A stretch of 64,000 bases of DNA from Virgibacillus senegalensis (GCF_000821245.2 NZ_LN611424.1:388065-452064), one strand, 5' to 3'; counted from the stretch's first letter, positions 27,000 to 36,617 are shown. The notes: generated by a model not told the origin, from the sequence alone. Made by a program: numbers and translations.

Positions 27000-27060
27000 A
27001 GGAGTGGAACGCTGCTCTTTTTAAAAGCAAATGTTAGAACGCGGTTTTTTTTTTTAAGCA

Positions 27061-27096
27061 AAAATCCGAACGAATTGGATTCGTTCGGATTTTATA
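27061..27096 (-). terminator. Terminator of the YjiH family gene
   Basis: AAAAATCCGAACGAAT pairs with ATTCGTTCGGATTTT around TGG. A run of T residues follows on the minus strand. Confidence 0.8.
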
Positions 27097-27133
27097 TTGG
27101 TCACAATGCTTTTGTTCCAGTCCATTTTCAGTA

Positions 27134-28483
27134 TTAAAAAATGATATGAGCGACGAGGACGATGATCGGCAAGGTGATAAGCGTCCGCTCGAGAAAAATC
27201 AGTACTAATTCATAGAATTTTACTGGTACCTTCGATCCCAGTAGAAGACCACCGACTTCTGACATATAAACCAACTGGGTAACCGAAAGGGCAGCAATCA
27301 CAAATCTGGTAAGCTCACTCTCGATAGAGCTTCCGATAATAGCCGGAAGGAACATGTCTGCAAAACCGACTAAAATCGTTTGAGATGCTTCTGTTGCGTT
27401 TGGAAGCTGCATCAATTCCAACAACGGAATAAACGGAACACCAAGCCATTGGAAAATCGGTGTGTACTCTGCAAGAATCAAGGCAATCAAACCGAACGCC
27501 ATGACTACAGGAGCAACACCCATCCACATATCAAGGGTATTCTGGGCTCCTTGTTTGAAAAATTTCAGCACACTTGTTTCCTGGCCGCCCCGGTTAATAG
27601 CCTGCTTGTATCCCCAACTAAAGACATTCTGGTTTTCCGGAATGCTTTCGTCCTTTGGTGTACTGGTATCATCCACAAACGTGTCAGCTTTGCGCGAAAG
27701 CGGTGGAATCCGCGGCATGATCAGAGCAGCCACAAAGCCTGCTAACAGAACCGTCGTATAGAAAGGCAGGAACATATCCATCAAGCCTACTTCTGAAATA
27801 ACTACGAGCGTAAAGGTAATCGAGACAATTGAGAAAGTCGTACCGATAACGGCAGCTTCCCGTTTCGTATAATAACCTTCTTCGTACTGTTTACTGGTAA
27901 GCAAGACACCAATCGTCCCGTCACCAAGCCACGAGGCAAGCGAGTCAATGGATGCCCGGCCAGGCAGCTTGAACAAAGGACGCATTACTTTTGAAAGAAG
28001 GGTGCCGAATAATTCCAGCAGTCCATAATTCAATAACAGTGGAAGGAACAAACCGGCAAACAGAAACACACTGAATAAAACGTGCAGCAAGTCCCCAAGG
28101 ATAAAGGCGCCGGTATCGGCCGAGTAAATAGCCTCATGGCCTAATTCAAAATAAACCATGATGGCGAAAACCATCGCAGCGACTCGGGTTATCAGCCAGA
28201 ACCAGCTGACATCGAATAGTTGTTGAAAAAAAGGATACCGGTCAAGCACTTGCTTTCCGGCAAACTTGACTAGCAAACTGGCAATAGCCGTGATGGAAAT
28301 AATAATCGTCATAATGATGGAAAGCTGATTGGCTAATACATCCTGCAGCCAGTTGGACAAGATGGCAATTGTTATGGTCACTTCCCCATTGACAGAAATG
28401 GGAATCATAAACAAAAAGATCCCGATTAACGATGGTATGATAAATTTAAGGTGATCAGACAATGTATATTTTTTGTTTTCCAT
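27134..28483 (-). CDS. YjiH family membrane protein (nucleoside-recognition domain)
   Basis: A 449-residue membrane protein with about ten hydrophobic segments. The paired gate-like domains (LPGRASIDSLASWLGDGTIG and VGFADMFLPAIIGSSIESEL) are typical of nucleoside-recognition (Gate) proteins of the YjiH group. Function is uncharacterised; members are presumed transporters. ATG 28481-28483 lies after GGGGGAGG; an upstream in-frame start lacks a ribosome site. It is transcribed away from the GC-rich repeats and shares its direction with the kinase gene upstream, but a 140-nt gap suggests its own promoter. Confidence 0.83.
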   Translation of the reverse strand: MENKKYTLSDHLKFIIPSLIGIFLFMIPISVNGEVTITIAILSNWLQDVLANQLSIIMTIIISITAIASLLVKFAGKQVLDRYPFFQQLFDVSWFWLITRVAAMVFAIMVYFELGHEAIYSADTGAFILGDLLHVLFSVFLFAGLFLPLLLNYGLLELFGTLLSKVMRPLFKLPGRASIDSLASWLGDGTIGVLLTSKQYEEGYYTKREAAVIGTTFSIVSITFTLVVISEVGLMDMFLPFYTTVLLAGFVAALIMPRIPPLSRKADTFVDDTSTPKDESIPENQNVFSWGYKQAINRGGQETSVLKFFKQGAQNTLDMWMGVAPVVMAFGLIALILAEYTPIFQWLGVPFIPLLELMQLPNATEASQTILVGFADMFLPAIIGSSIESELTRFVIAALSVTQLVYMSEVGGLLLGSKVPVKFYELVLIFLERTLITLPIIVLVAHIIF

Positions 28484-28622
28484 TGGGTCCTCCCCCTGAA
28501 GAGACGATATAGGACTCTTCAATGTTCTATTAATAGTATAAAAATACAGCAATATTCATTTTAATGCATAAACAAAAATTAGCCAACCGTTTTTTGAAAA
28601 AAACTTTATACAACTTTTTACA

Positions 28623-29492
28623 TTATCCTATATATTTGCTTAAAATGCGGTCTACAGAGTGTCCGTATGCTTCCCCAAACATGTTGAGATGAACCAATAA
28701 GTAATAGAGCTGGTACAAAGGTTTTACTTCTGGATAGTAATCAGGCAGCGGGGATAGCTCTTCGTAAGCATTGTAAAAATCATCCGGGAATCCGCCGAAT
28801 ACTTCGGTGAAAGCCAGTTCAAAAAGCCGGTCGCCATATAATACTGATGGGTCGATTAAAAAAGGTTCTCCTTCAGGACCGGGCAGCCAATTTCCGCCCC
28901 ATAAGTCGCCGTGCAAAAGGGAAGCAGGGATAGTCGATGGAATCCAGTCATCCAGCCGGTCGAGGAGAGCTGCCATTTGTTTTCGTCGAGTTTCCGGCAT
29001 CCTTCCATTTGTAACGGCCGTATGAAACTGTGGCTGAAGCCGATGCTCCCTGTAGTAAGTCAGCCAACTGTCAAATAGTCCATTCGGCTGTGGCAGTGCC
29101 CCGATAAACGTTTCGTCTTCAAAACCGTGCTGGGTGTTTTGATGGCCATGCATCGCTGCAACTTTTCTGCCAAGCTGTTCAGTCGTCGTTTGAGATGGAC
29201 TTCCTGAAATCCAGTCCATGACAAGCAGCCCCACTTCACCGTTTTCCGGCTCATCATAATCAAGCACATCCGGAACGGGGACTGTCTTTGTTTCTTTTAT
29301 GTACAGCAGTCCTTTTGCCTCGACTCGGAAAAAGTGTGGGGGAACGTTTTGATTTCCTTTAATAAAATATTCCCGCTCTTCCGTACGTACATAGTAAGTC
29401 TTGTTAATATCACCTCCGCTTACCTGACGTAAAGCTTGAACATTCGATGAGTCTCCGATGAGCTCTAGCTTCTTTCTAATCTGTTGTTCCAC
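28623..29492 (-). CDS. Fructosamine kinase family protein
   Basis: A 289-residue protein of the fructosamine-3-kinase/aminoglycoside phosphotransferase fold. LLHGDLWGGNWLPG is the catalytic loop with the base Asp, and FLIDPSVLYGDRLFELAFTEVFGGF holds the metal-binding Asp of the DxD-like motif. The N-lobe has VSGGDINKTYYV as nucleotide loop. Family members phosphorylate ketosamines on glycated proteins or small molecules as a deglycation step. The start is GTG 29490-29492, with AAAGGAG upstream. The real substrate cannot be inferred. Confidence 0.87.
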   Translation of the reverse strand: MEQQIRKKLELIGDSSNVQALRQVSGGDINKTYYVRTEEREYFIKGNQNVPPHFFRVEAKGLLYIKETKTVPVPDVLDYDEPENGEVGLLVMDWISGSPSQTTTEQLGRKVAAMHGHQNTQHGFEDETFIGALPQPNGLFDSWLTYYREHRLQPQFHTAVTNGRMPETRRKQMAALLDRLDDWIPSTIPASLLHGDLWGGNWLPGPEGEPFLIDPSVLYGDRLFELAFTEVFGGFPDDFYNAYEELSPLPDYYPEVKPLYQLYYLLVHLNMFGEAYGHSVDRILSKYIG

Positions 29493-29569
29493 AACAATCT
29501 CCTTTCTTTCGATTTTGACGATGAAAAGCGTTATGGTAATTTATATCCTAAATAAATTGCTGTATAACC

Positions 29570-30313
29570 TCAGATTTGCTTTACATGCCGATCACGGAAC
29601 TCGCGGGGGGTAACGCCTTCGTATAGTTTAAACTGGGCAGAGAAATAACTTTGGTTGCAGAATTTGAATAGCAAGGCAATTTCCGAGATCGAATTGGTTG
29701 TATGGAGAAGGTAATACTTCGCTTCGGTAATTCGTTTTTTATTGATGTATTTGACAATCGATATGCCGACTTCTTTTTTGAACAAATGAGACAAGTAGCT
29801 GGGATGGACAAAGCAGAATTTGCTGATGATATCTAAGTTTAAATCTTGGAGAATGTGGTATTGGATATAAGTGATCGCCCGGTTGACAACCTTCCCATAC
29901 GGCTGTTTTTTTTCTTCGTTTACAATTTGAATGAAGTGCGACAGCATTACATATTCCAGTTGGTCGAGTGCTTCGAGCTGATCCAGTCGTTCGATTTCCA
30001 GAATATATACATCGCTGAGTGTGAAGGCGGTTTCCGGATCCACACCGCCATTGATGACTGCTCTGGTTAGTAAGGTACAGGAACAGATCAACGAATTTTT
30101 CATGGAACGCAGAGTGGTATGGGCAAGTTTTGGGCGCTGATCTTTATTGATGCTTTGCATTATGCTGGTGGCTTTTTCGATATCTCCCTGGGCGACAGCT
30201 GTAAGCAGCTGACCCTCCAGTAGAAAGGAAGGGTGATAGTATTCATTGTTCCGGTTTTCCAGTTTCATCGTCAGGAAACTGGAAACGACGGGGTTATGGG
30301 CCGATTGATCCAT
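29570..30313 (-). CDS. AraC family transcriptional regulator
   Basis: A 247-residue regulator. The C-terminal 100 residues form the double helix-turn-helix: LNLDIISKFCFVHPSYLSHL, FKKEVGISIVKYINKKR, NSISEIALLFKFCNQSYFS and the closing GVTPREFRD. The N-terminal 130 residues have no cupin signature and are probably a helical sensor domain. The gene is divergent from the disaccharide importer/phosphorylase cluster starting at 30440, so it most likely controls that cluster in response to the sugar. ATG lies after GAGAAGGA. Confidence 0.88.
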   Translation of the reverse strand: MDQSAHNPVVSSFLTMKLENRNNEYYHPSFLLEGQLLTAVAQGDIEKATSIMQSINKDQRPKLAHTTLRSMKNSLICSCTLLTRAVINGGVDPETAFTLSDVYILEIERLDQLEALDQLEYVMLSHFIQIVNEEKKQPYGKVVNRAITYIQYHILQDLNLDIISKFCFVHPSYLSHLFKKEVGISIVKYINKKRITEAKYYLLHTTNSISEIALLFKFCNQSYFSAQFKLYEGVTPREFRDRHVKQI

Positions 30314-30372
30314 GTCCTTCTCTCCATTTCTATCAAAAAAATTAATAACAATATAAAAAATTTAGTATTCAA

Positions 30373-30386
30373 TGAAAGCGTTCTCG
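30373..30386 (+). promoter_or_regulatory. cre site (CcpA operator) before the sugar importer
   Basis: TGAAAGCGTTCTCG matches the cre consensus TGWAANCGNTNWCA at 13 of 14 positions. A possible -10 box TACAAT follows at 30390-30395, so CcpA bound here would cover the promoter and repress the cluster when glucose is available. Confidence 0.72.
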
Positions 30387-30439
30387 TTATACAATCAATT
30401 ATAGTTAAATATATAAAAATAACAAGGAGGTCAATCAAC

Positions 30440-31726
30440 ATGAAAAAGTGGCTGTCATTATTATTTGCTATTGCTTTCATGACGTTTGTTCTGGCTGCAT
30501 GTGGGGGAGATGAAGAATCCAGTCAGGAAAGCGGAGAGGAAACAACCGGTGAAACAGAGGGTTCCGATAGCGAACCAAGCGGAGACGTGACAACGATCAC
30601 GTTTGCTGCACAAAGTGATGATACACCGGCGACCAAAGCCGCTATTGAAGAATTTAACAATAGTCAGGATCAATATAAAGTGGAATGGACGCAGATGACC
30701 AATGATTCTGCGCAAATGCACGATCAGTTGCTGACTTCTTTGTCCAGTCAGGCAGGAGAATATGACATCCTCTCGCTCGATGTGGTTTGGGCTGGAGAAT
30801 TTGCCGGGGCTGGATACTTGGAGCCAATCGATATGATGATGGATGAGGCTGGAGTGAATCCGGATGATTATAACGCCGGGTCGATGACATCCGGTAATTA
30901 CAAAGGGAAACAATATACGCTTCCATACTTCCCGGATGTTGGGTTATTGTTTTTCCGGAGTGATATTGTTTCGGACGATGACGCTCAGAGATTGATTTCG
31001 GGCGATTATACGTATGAAGAACTTGGGGAGATGGCTGAGCGTTATCAATCGGAGAGTGACATCAAAAACGGATTTGTTTATCAGTCAAAGCAATATGAAG
31101 GACTGACTGTAAATGCCAACGAATTTACCAACCAATTCGAAGATGTTGAATCAGGATTGCAAACGATGTATGACTTCACCACGTCCAATTGGACGCCGGA
31201 TGATATTCTTAATTATACCGAAGGGGAAGCGGCAACTGCTTTTGAAAACGGCAATGCCGTATTTGAACGAAATTGGCCGTATATCTATGGCCGCCTGAAA
31301 AATCCGGAAGAAAGTGGAGCAACGGTTGATGTGGAAAACGTCGAGGCAGCACCACTTCCGAATGGCGGATCAGTTGGCGGATGGCTTCTTGGTATCAATG
31401 CGAACTCTGATGTGAAGGAAGGAGCCTGGGAGTTCATTCAATTCCTGGCTGGTCCGGAAGGTCAGAAAATCCTGTCTACAGAAGGAAGCTATTTGCCAGG
31501 ATATAATCCATTGCTTGAAGATCAGGAAGTGCTTGATTCCAATGAGTTGCTGAACATGGAAGGATTCCAAAATGCACTTCAGAGCACCATTGCGCGACCG
31601 GTATCAGCGGATTACTCCGAAATTTCGAACGAGATTCAGGTTGCTGTTCACAAGTATCTGAGCTCCGGAGAAGGCTTGGACAATGCCGTACAAACAATCG
31701 AGGATGCCACTAGCGAAGAAGAATGA
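30440..31726 (+). CDS. Sugar ABC transporter substrate-binding lipoprotein
   Basis: A 428-residue family-1 solute-binding protein (maltose/trehalose type). The signal sequence ends LAAC, cysteine 21, followed by a Glu/Ser/Gly-rich linker. The mature part begins VTTITFAAQSDDTPATKAAI. GGWLLGINANSDVKEGAWEF near residue 313 is the usual C-lobe motif. It delivers an oligosaccharide, probably a glucose disaccharide, to the two permeases that follow. ATG 30440 is preceded by AAGGAGG; the longer open frame upstream has no ribosome site. No ATPase gene is in the cluster, so a shared MsmK-like ATPase is expected. Confidence 0.88.
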   Translation: MKKWLSLLFAIAFMTFVLAACGGDEESSQESGEETTGETEGSDSEPSGDVTTITFAAQSDDTPATKAAIEEFNNSQDQYKVEWTQMTNDSAQMHDQLLTSLSSQAGEYDILSLDVVWAGEFAGAGYLEPIDMMMDEAGVNPDDYNAGSMTSGNYKGKQYTLPYFPDVGLLFFRSDIVSDDDAQRLISGDYTYEELGEMAERYQSESDIKNGFVYQSKQYEGLTVNANEFTNQFEDVESGLQTMYDFTTSNWTPDDILNYTEGEAATAFENGNAVFERNWPYIYGRLKNPEESGATVDVENVEAAPLPNGGSVGGWLLGINANSDVKEGAWEFIQFLAGPEGQKILSTEGSYLPGYNPLLEDQEVLDSNELLNMEGFQNALQSTIARPVSADYSEISNEIQVAVHKYLSSGEGLDNAVQTIEDATSEEE

Positions 31727-31743
31727 GGAGCATAAGAATACAG

Positions 31744-31783
31744 GTGGAATAAAAGGGCTCTTTCGCAAGGGCCCTTTTCCACT
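31744..31783 (+). promoter_or_regulatory. Intra-operon hairpin between binding protein and permease genes
   Basis: GTGG..AAAAGGGC (31744-31758) pairs with GCCCTTTT.CCAC (31771-31782). Its place after the binding-protein gene parallels the hairpin after ehuB and should lower permease mRNA relative to binding protein. Confidence 0.7.
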
Positions 31784-31842
31784 TTCATTGCTACAACCAG
31801 AAATGACCGCTTTATCACAAGAGTCGGGAGGGACACAGCCTT

Positions 31843-33057
31843 ATGAGAAAAATGGGTTTTCGTGAATTTTTATTTATTGTTCCTATTCTATTGCTAATCG
31901 GTATCTTTTCCTTGTGGCCAGTAGTCCAGTCCTTTACGTACAGTTTCTTCGACTATCAGTTGAATGACCGTACCAAATCAGGACTTTACTTAAATGAACG
32001 GTTTAATGTCGATTTATATAAGGAAACATCCTTATATGTCGATCGCTTTATTTCTCAGGATATGGATGCCATCACAGATGAAGAAGATAAGGCTAGCGCA
32101 CAGGGAGTTATCGACCAATTGAATAGTCTTGATGAGGAATTCGATAACGAAGAAGGCGTCATAACCATTAGCGGTGAGCAGAAGGAACAAATAGAGGCTG
32201 CTTATGAAAATGCCGATGCAACTGTCCAGACATTGAGCGATAATTATGAGCTGCAGCAGGAGGAGAATTTGCCACTGCTCGTAGAAGATATCAAGAACAG
32301 TATGATTGAATCCAATTTTATCGGCCTTCAGGGTTATAAGCGGGCCTTACAGGATCATTTTGTATTAGACGCGCTCTGGCATACGCTTGTTTTCACTTTT
32401 GTCAGTGTAGCATTGGAATTGGTTCTTGGACTCGGGATGGCCATGGTGATGAATCAGGGGATTCGTGGAAAAGGGTTCATCCGGACAACTTCCCTGATTC
32501 CTTGGGCAATTCCGACTGCGGTTGCTGCCTTGATGTGGAGCTATCTCTATGATGGCAGTGCAGGTGTGGTGGCCGAAATTTTTTCCAACATCGGGTTGCT
32601 TGATGAACCGACGGATTTAATGCAGACAGGAGCAGGAGCAATGACTGCAGCAATCTTGGCCGATGTATGGAAAACCACTCCTTATATGGCGATATTGCTT
32701 TTAGCTGGCCTGCAAAATATCCCGAATTCTTTGTATGAAGCATCATCGATCGACGGAGCGGGCAGAGTCCAAAATTTTTTCCGTATCACTTTGCCGTTAC
32801 TGAAGCCATCAATTCTCGTCGCTTTATTATTCCGGACGCTGGATGCATTCCGTATTTTCGATTTGATTTACGTGTTGACCGGTGGCGGTCCGGGCGGGTC
32901 TACCGAAACCTTGTCGGTGTACTCGTATAAAGTGATGTTCGGCCAGACCAATTTTGGATATGGATCTGTCGTCGTCATGATTATGTTTGTGTGCGTCGCA
33001 ATCATTTCCACTATTTATGTCAAATTTCTTGGTGCGAACATCATGGATAGAAATTAA
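31843..33057 (+). CDS. Sugar ABC transporter permease, MalF-like, with large extracytoplasmic insert
   Basis: A 404-residue permease, about 110 residues longer than the usual 290. After the first membrane helix there is an acidic soluble stretch of roughly 130 residues (about 35-165), including ISQDMDAITDEEDKASAQG. The transmembrane core follows: HTLVFTFVSVALELVLGLGM, and the EAA loop NSLYEASSIDGAGRVQNFFR. The insert should face outside, as the P2 domain of E. coli MalF does. Start ATG lies after GGGAGGG. It pairs with the permease at 33072. Confidence 0.88.
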   Translation: MRKMGFREFLFIVPILLLIGIFSLWPVVQSFTYSFFDYQLNDRTKSGLYLNERFNVDLYKETSLYVDRFISQDMDAITDEEDKASAQGVIDQLNSLDEEFDNEEGVITISGEQKEQIEAAYENADATVQTLSDNYELQQEENLPLLVEDIKNSMIESNFIGLQGYKRALQDHFVLDALWHTLVFTFVSVALELVLGLGMAMVMNQGIRGKGFIRTTSLIPWAIPTAVAALMWSYLYDGSAGVVAEIFSNIGLLDEPTDLMQTGAGAMTAAILADVWKTTPYMAILLLAGLQNIPNSLYEASSIDGAGRVQNFFRITLPLLKPSILVALLFRTLDAFRIFDLIYVLTGGGPGGSTETLSVYSYKVMFGQTNFGYGSVVVMIMFVCVAIISTIYVKFLGANIMDRN

Positions 33058-33071
33058 AGGAGGGAAGCTTG

Positions 33072-33917
33072 ATGGCAAATAATGCAGGTGCAAAGAATAA
33101 AGGCTTTGGCTGGCCGTTTTGGATTATGCTTATTTTTTACTTAGTAATTATCGTTTTCCCGTTTATTTGGATATTGATCACCTCCTTTAAACAGACGGGT
33201 GAGATTTATGGAAACAATCCGTTTTCCATCATTCCGGAAAATCCGACCATGCAACATTATGCGAATGTCATTATGGAAAAGGGGATTTTGCGGGCAATCG
33301 GAAACAGTTTGATTGTATCCGGGGTTACAACCATTTATATCGTGATTGTGGCAACTTTTGCCGCGTATGCGATATCCCGCTTTGATTTTAGGGGGAAAAA
33401 TCTGTTGTTGGGTATCGTACTGGCCGTTTCGATGTTTCCGCAAATGATTGTAATCGGACCGATTTATAATTTATTCATCGATTTGGGATGGACGAATAGT
33501 TACTGGATCACACTGCCATACTCTTCGATCACGTTACCGATGGCTGTCTGGATCCTGGTCACCCATTTCAATCAAATACCGCTGGCACTCGAAGAGTCTG
33601 CACGGATTGATGGGGCCACGGCCTTCCAGACACTCTATAAGATCGTTTTTCCGCTGGCAGCTCCAGGAGTATTTACAGTAGCTATCATTACGTTTATCAC
33701 TGCTTGGAATGAATTTGTTCTGGCGATTACCATCAACTCGAATTCTGAATATCACACGGTTCCGGTAGCCATTTCATTCTTACGTACCCAGTTTGAAATC
33801 TTGTGGGGACAAGTGGCTGCAGCGACAATATTAGTTACCATACCGACTTTGGTAATTGTGCTCTTGTTCCAGCGGCAAATTGTCAATGGATTGACACAGG
33901 GCGGGGTCAAAGAATAA
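33072..33917 (+). CDS. Sugar ABC transporter permease, MalG-like
   Basis: A 281-residue permease with six hydrophobic segments and the EAA loop LALEESARIDGATAFQTLYK near residue 190. It ends QIVNGLTQGGVKE, the classic MalG-type C-terminus (GLTxGAVKG), which reaches into the ATPase. ATG 33072 is seven bases after GGAGGG; a TTG one codon earlier is less likely. Only 14 nt separate it from the preceding permease gene, so the two are cotranscribed. Confidence 0.9.
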   Translation: MANNAGAKNKGFGWPFWIMLIFYLVIIVFPFIWILITSFKQTGEIYGNNPFSIIPENPTMQHYANVIMEKGILRAIGNSLIVSGVTTIYIVIVATFAAYAISRFDFRGKNLLLGIVLAVSMFPQMIVIGPIYNLFIDLGWTNSYWITLPYSSITLPMAVWILVTHFNQIPLALEESARIDGATAFQTLYKIVFPLAAPGVFTVAIITFITAWNEFVLAITINSNSEYHTVPVAISFLRTQFEILWGQVAAATILVTIPTLVIVLLFQRQIVNGLTQGGVKE

Positions 33918-34001
33918 ACAAGTAGCTATCGAGCGGCGATTTCTAATCTTGATCACTAATAAACAATTCGACTGAATTTTAAAAGGAGGAATAGGCCAAC
34001 T

Positions 34002-36320
34002 ATGACATGGAAAATATACAGTCACTCCTTGCGTGACACCGATCTTTTAAACGAGGAAAGCCTATTCTTTTTGGGAAATGGCTATCTGGGTGTAAGAGGT
34101 AGTTTCGAAGAAGGCTATGGCCCATCATTCGAGTCGATACGTGGCACTTATTTGAATGCTTTTCATGATACGATCAACATTTCGTACGGTGAAAAGCTTT
34201 ATGGTTTTCCTGCTACACAACAAAAGATGCTTAATGTAATAGATGCTCAAACCATTGATATCTATATTGGAGATGATAAAGAAAAATTCGCGATAACCGA
34301 AGGGGAAATTATTGATTATACGCGGACCCTGCATATGGATAAAGGGTATTCTGAAAGAAGCATCCACTGGTTATCCCCGAGCGGTAAGGAAGTCAAGCTC
34401 ACGTTTCAGCGCATGGTCTCGTTTATTCACCGGGAATTATTCATTAGCAAGGTAATAATCGATCCAGTCAATTTCAATGATAAAGTAACGGTGGTATCAA
34501 CCGTCGATGGGGATATTTCCAACTATATCAGTATGGATGATCCCCGGCTTGCGGCTGGTCACTCCAAGAGCCTGAATGTAAAGGAAATCGATGTCCATAA
34601 TGAAACGGGCTATATTATGTGTCAAACGGAAACTTCGGGTCTGCAGGTCGGCTGTCATACAAGCCACATCCTGCCTAATAACAGCGACATTGAACCTAAT
34701 ATTGAACATGATGAACAAAAAATCTATTTTTCTTATACATTTGATAAAAAGAAAACCGATGCGGTAGAAATCATCAAGCAAAATATTTATGTAGATACAT
34801 TGCGGCATGGCGAAGATTTAAAAGAAAGGGCGAAAAGTATCTATTATCGGCTGCTTGATGTTGAATTCGACACACTTCTGCGATCACAGCAGGATTATTT
34901 GAAGCTCTTCTGGGATAGAAGTGATGTAGAAATTCAAGGGGAGGCGAAATTGCAGGAAGGAATCAGGTTTAATCTGTTCCATCTGCTACAATCCTCCGGA
35001 CGGGATAAATTCAGTAACATTTCGGCCAAAGGACTGTCCGGTGAGGGATATGAAGGCCATTATTTCTGGGACACGGAAATATACCTATTTCCCGTGTTCC
35101 TGATGACTAATCCGGAATTGGCCAAACAGTTGTTGATCTATCGATATTCTATTCTGGAACAGGCAAAAAAATGGGCACGTACACTTGGACATAAGCAGGG
35201 CGCTCTGTTTCCGTGGCGGACGATAACGGGGGAAGAATGCTCTTCTTACTTTCCTTCGGGGTCAGCCCAATATCACATCAGTGCAGATATAGCTTATAGT
35301 TATATACAGTATTACTTTGCTACCCACGATGAGCAGTTCATGCTTGATTATGGAGCAGAATTATTGATTGAAACGGCGAGGTTATGGATGGATACCGGTC
35401 ACTTTAGAAGAGATGGTAGCTTTGCAATTGATGAGGTAACCGGACCGGACGAATATACTTGTCTCGTAAACAATAACTATTACACCAATGTGATGGCGAA
35501 GCACAATTTGCTATGGGCTGCCAAGATTGTGGAACGACTGCCTAAATGGGATGAGCGAATTGCGGATCAATTGTTTGATCATATAGGGTTTGAAACACAT
35601 GAAATTGAGGACTGGAAACGGGCAGCCGAGAATATGTATCTCCCTTATGATCCTGAAATGGACATCAACCCGCAAGATGACTCGTTCCTTCATAAAAAGA
35701 AGTGGAATCTTGCTGAAACACCGGATGAAGAAAAACCGCTGCTGCTGCATTATCATCCATTGACCCTATACAGATACCAGGTATGCAAACAGGCGGATAC
35801 GATTCTGGCCCACTTTTTGCTGGAGGATGAACAGCAGTATAGTACGTTAGTGAACACGTATGATTATTATGAAGACATCACGACCCATGATTCTTCGCTG
35901 TCTTCCTGTGTTTTCAGTATCATGGCTTCCAAGCTGGGATACAAGGAAAAGGCTTATAATTATTTTATTGAAACAGCACGTCTTGATTTGGATAATACGA
36001 AAGGAAACACAAAGGATGGCCTCCACATGGCCAACATGGGAGGTACATGGATGGCAATCGTGTTTGGATTTGCCGGATTGCGGATCAAAGAAGACGGTTT
36101 GCATATGGAGCCACGGCTGCCGGATGAATGGGAACGCTATTCCTTTCACGTACAGTATAATCATCAAGTAATAAAAGTGGATAGAGAAGTAAATAAACTC
36201 GTCCTTCACTTACTAGAAGGACCCGATCTGCCAATATGCGCTTACGGTGAAAAGTACACCCTAAGAGCCGAAAAAGACCTCGTCCTCGATCCTAACCCAA
36301 AAGCGGAAGCGACCGAATAG
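34002..36320 (+). CDS. Glycoside hydrolase family 65 disaccharide phosphorylase
   Basis: A 772-residue GH65 enzyme that phosphorolyses an alpha-linked glucose disaccharide (maltose, trehalose, kojibiose or nigerose) to glucose and beta-glucose 1-phosphate. The opening FFLGNGYLGVRGSFEEGY, the substrate region GEGYEGHYFWDTEIYLFPVF, the general acid in VTGPDEYT (Glu484), NNNYYTNVMAKHNL and the phosphate-contact segment near HDSSLSSCVFSI are present. The family call is firm; the linkage specificity cannot be read with certainty. It is last in the importer operon, so the imported sugar is the likely substrate. No beta-phosphoglucomutase gene is nearby. Confidence 0.9.
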   Translation: MTWKIYSHSLRDTDLLNEESLFFLGNGYLGVRGSFEEGYGPSFESIRGTYLNAFHDTINISYGEKLYGFPATQQKMLNVIDAQTIDIYIGDDKEKFAITEGEIIDYTRTLHMDKGYSERSIHWLSPSGKEVKLTFQRMVSFIHRELFISKVIIDPVNFNDKVTVVSTVDGDISNYISMDDPRLAAGHSKSLNVKEIDVHNETGYIMCQTETSGLQVGCHTSHILPNNSDIEPNIEHDEQKIYFSYTFDKKKTDAVEIIKQNIYVDTLRHGEDLKERAKSIYYRLLDVEFDTLLRSQQDYLKLFWDRSDVEIQGEAKLQEGIRFNLFHLLQSSGRDKFSNISAKGLSGEGYEGHYFWDTEIYLFPVFLMTNPELAKQLLIYRYSILEQAKKWARTLGHKQGALFPWRTITGEECSSYFPSGSAQYHISADIAYSYIQYYFATHDEQFMLDYGAELLIETARLWMDTGHFRRDGSFAIDEVTGPDEYTCLVNNNYYTNVMAKHNLLWAAKIVERLPKWDERIADQLFDHIGFETHEIEDWKRAAENMYLPYDPEMDINPQDDSFLHKKKWNLAETPDEEKPLLLHYHPLTLYRYQVCKQADTILAHFLLEDEQQYSTLVNTYDYYEDITTHDSSLSSCVFSIMASKLGYKEKAYNYFIETARLDLDNTKGNTKDGLHMANMGGTWMAIVFGFAGLRIKEDGLHMEPRLPDEWERYSFHVQYNHQVIKVDREVNKLVLHLLEGPDLPICAYGEKYTLRAEKDLVLDPNPKAEATE

Positions 36321-36335
36321 CGACGAAAAAAGCGT

Positions 36336-36380
36336 GCCCCCGCATCGGGGGTGGTTCGACGTTGCCGTGCAACACGGCGG
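36336..36380 (+). other. Two GC-rich hairpins after the phosphorylase gene
   Basis: CCCCCG-cat-CGGGGG (about 36338-36352) and GCCGTG-caa-CACGGC (about 36364-36378) are perfect stems without a T-run. They may form the 3' end of the mRNA. A fragment of the dispersed repeat (ATTCCCGCAGGAGATG) follows at about 36400-36416. Confidence 0.5.
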
Positions 36381-36444
36381 GTTTAGTTCGAACATCCGAT
36401 ATTCCCGCAGGAGATGTAGAAAATGAGAGAGATGGTAATCCGAC

Positions 36445-36564
36445 GCTGCGGAAAAACACTCCCTTTCCGCGGCCACCGCCTCAGCTTCCTCACAAGCAAA
36501 CATCGCTTGCTGCGGGATCTTCAGCTGGTGCTGTTCCCGCAGGAGTGTCGCATTTTTCCGCAGC
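36445..36564 (-). repeat. GC-rich dispersed repeat, copy R5
   Basis: Core CCCTTTCCGCGGCCACCGC ... GCTGTTCCCGCAGGAGTG in reverse orientation, bounded by a perfect 12-bp inverted repeat GCTGCGGAAAAA (36445-36456) / TTTTTCCGCAGC (36553-36564). Confidence 0.88.
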
Positions 36565-36617
36565 TGGGATTTGCGTCCAAGCAACTTGTTAATGATTCTC
36601 CTGGGGAGATAGCACAG

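Noticed and set aside
28510-28580. ARG-box-like sequence (TGAATATTGC, TGTATTTTTATAC) before the YjiH gene
   Set aside because: AT-rich half-matches only; no arginine gene is near and the spacing does not fit.
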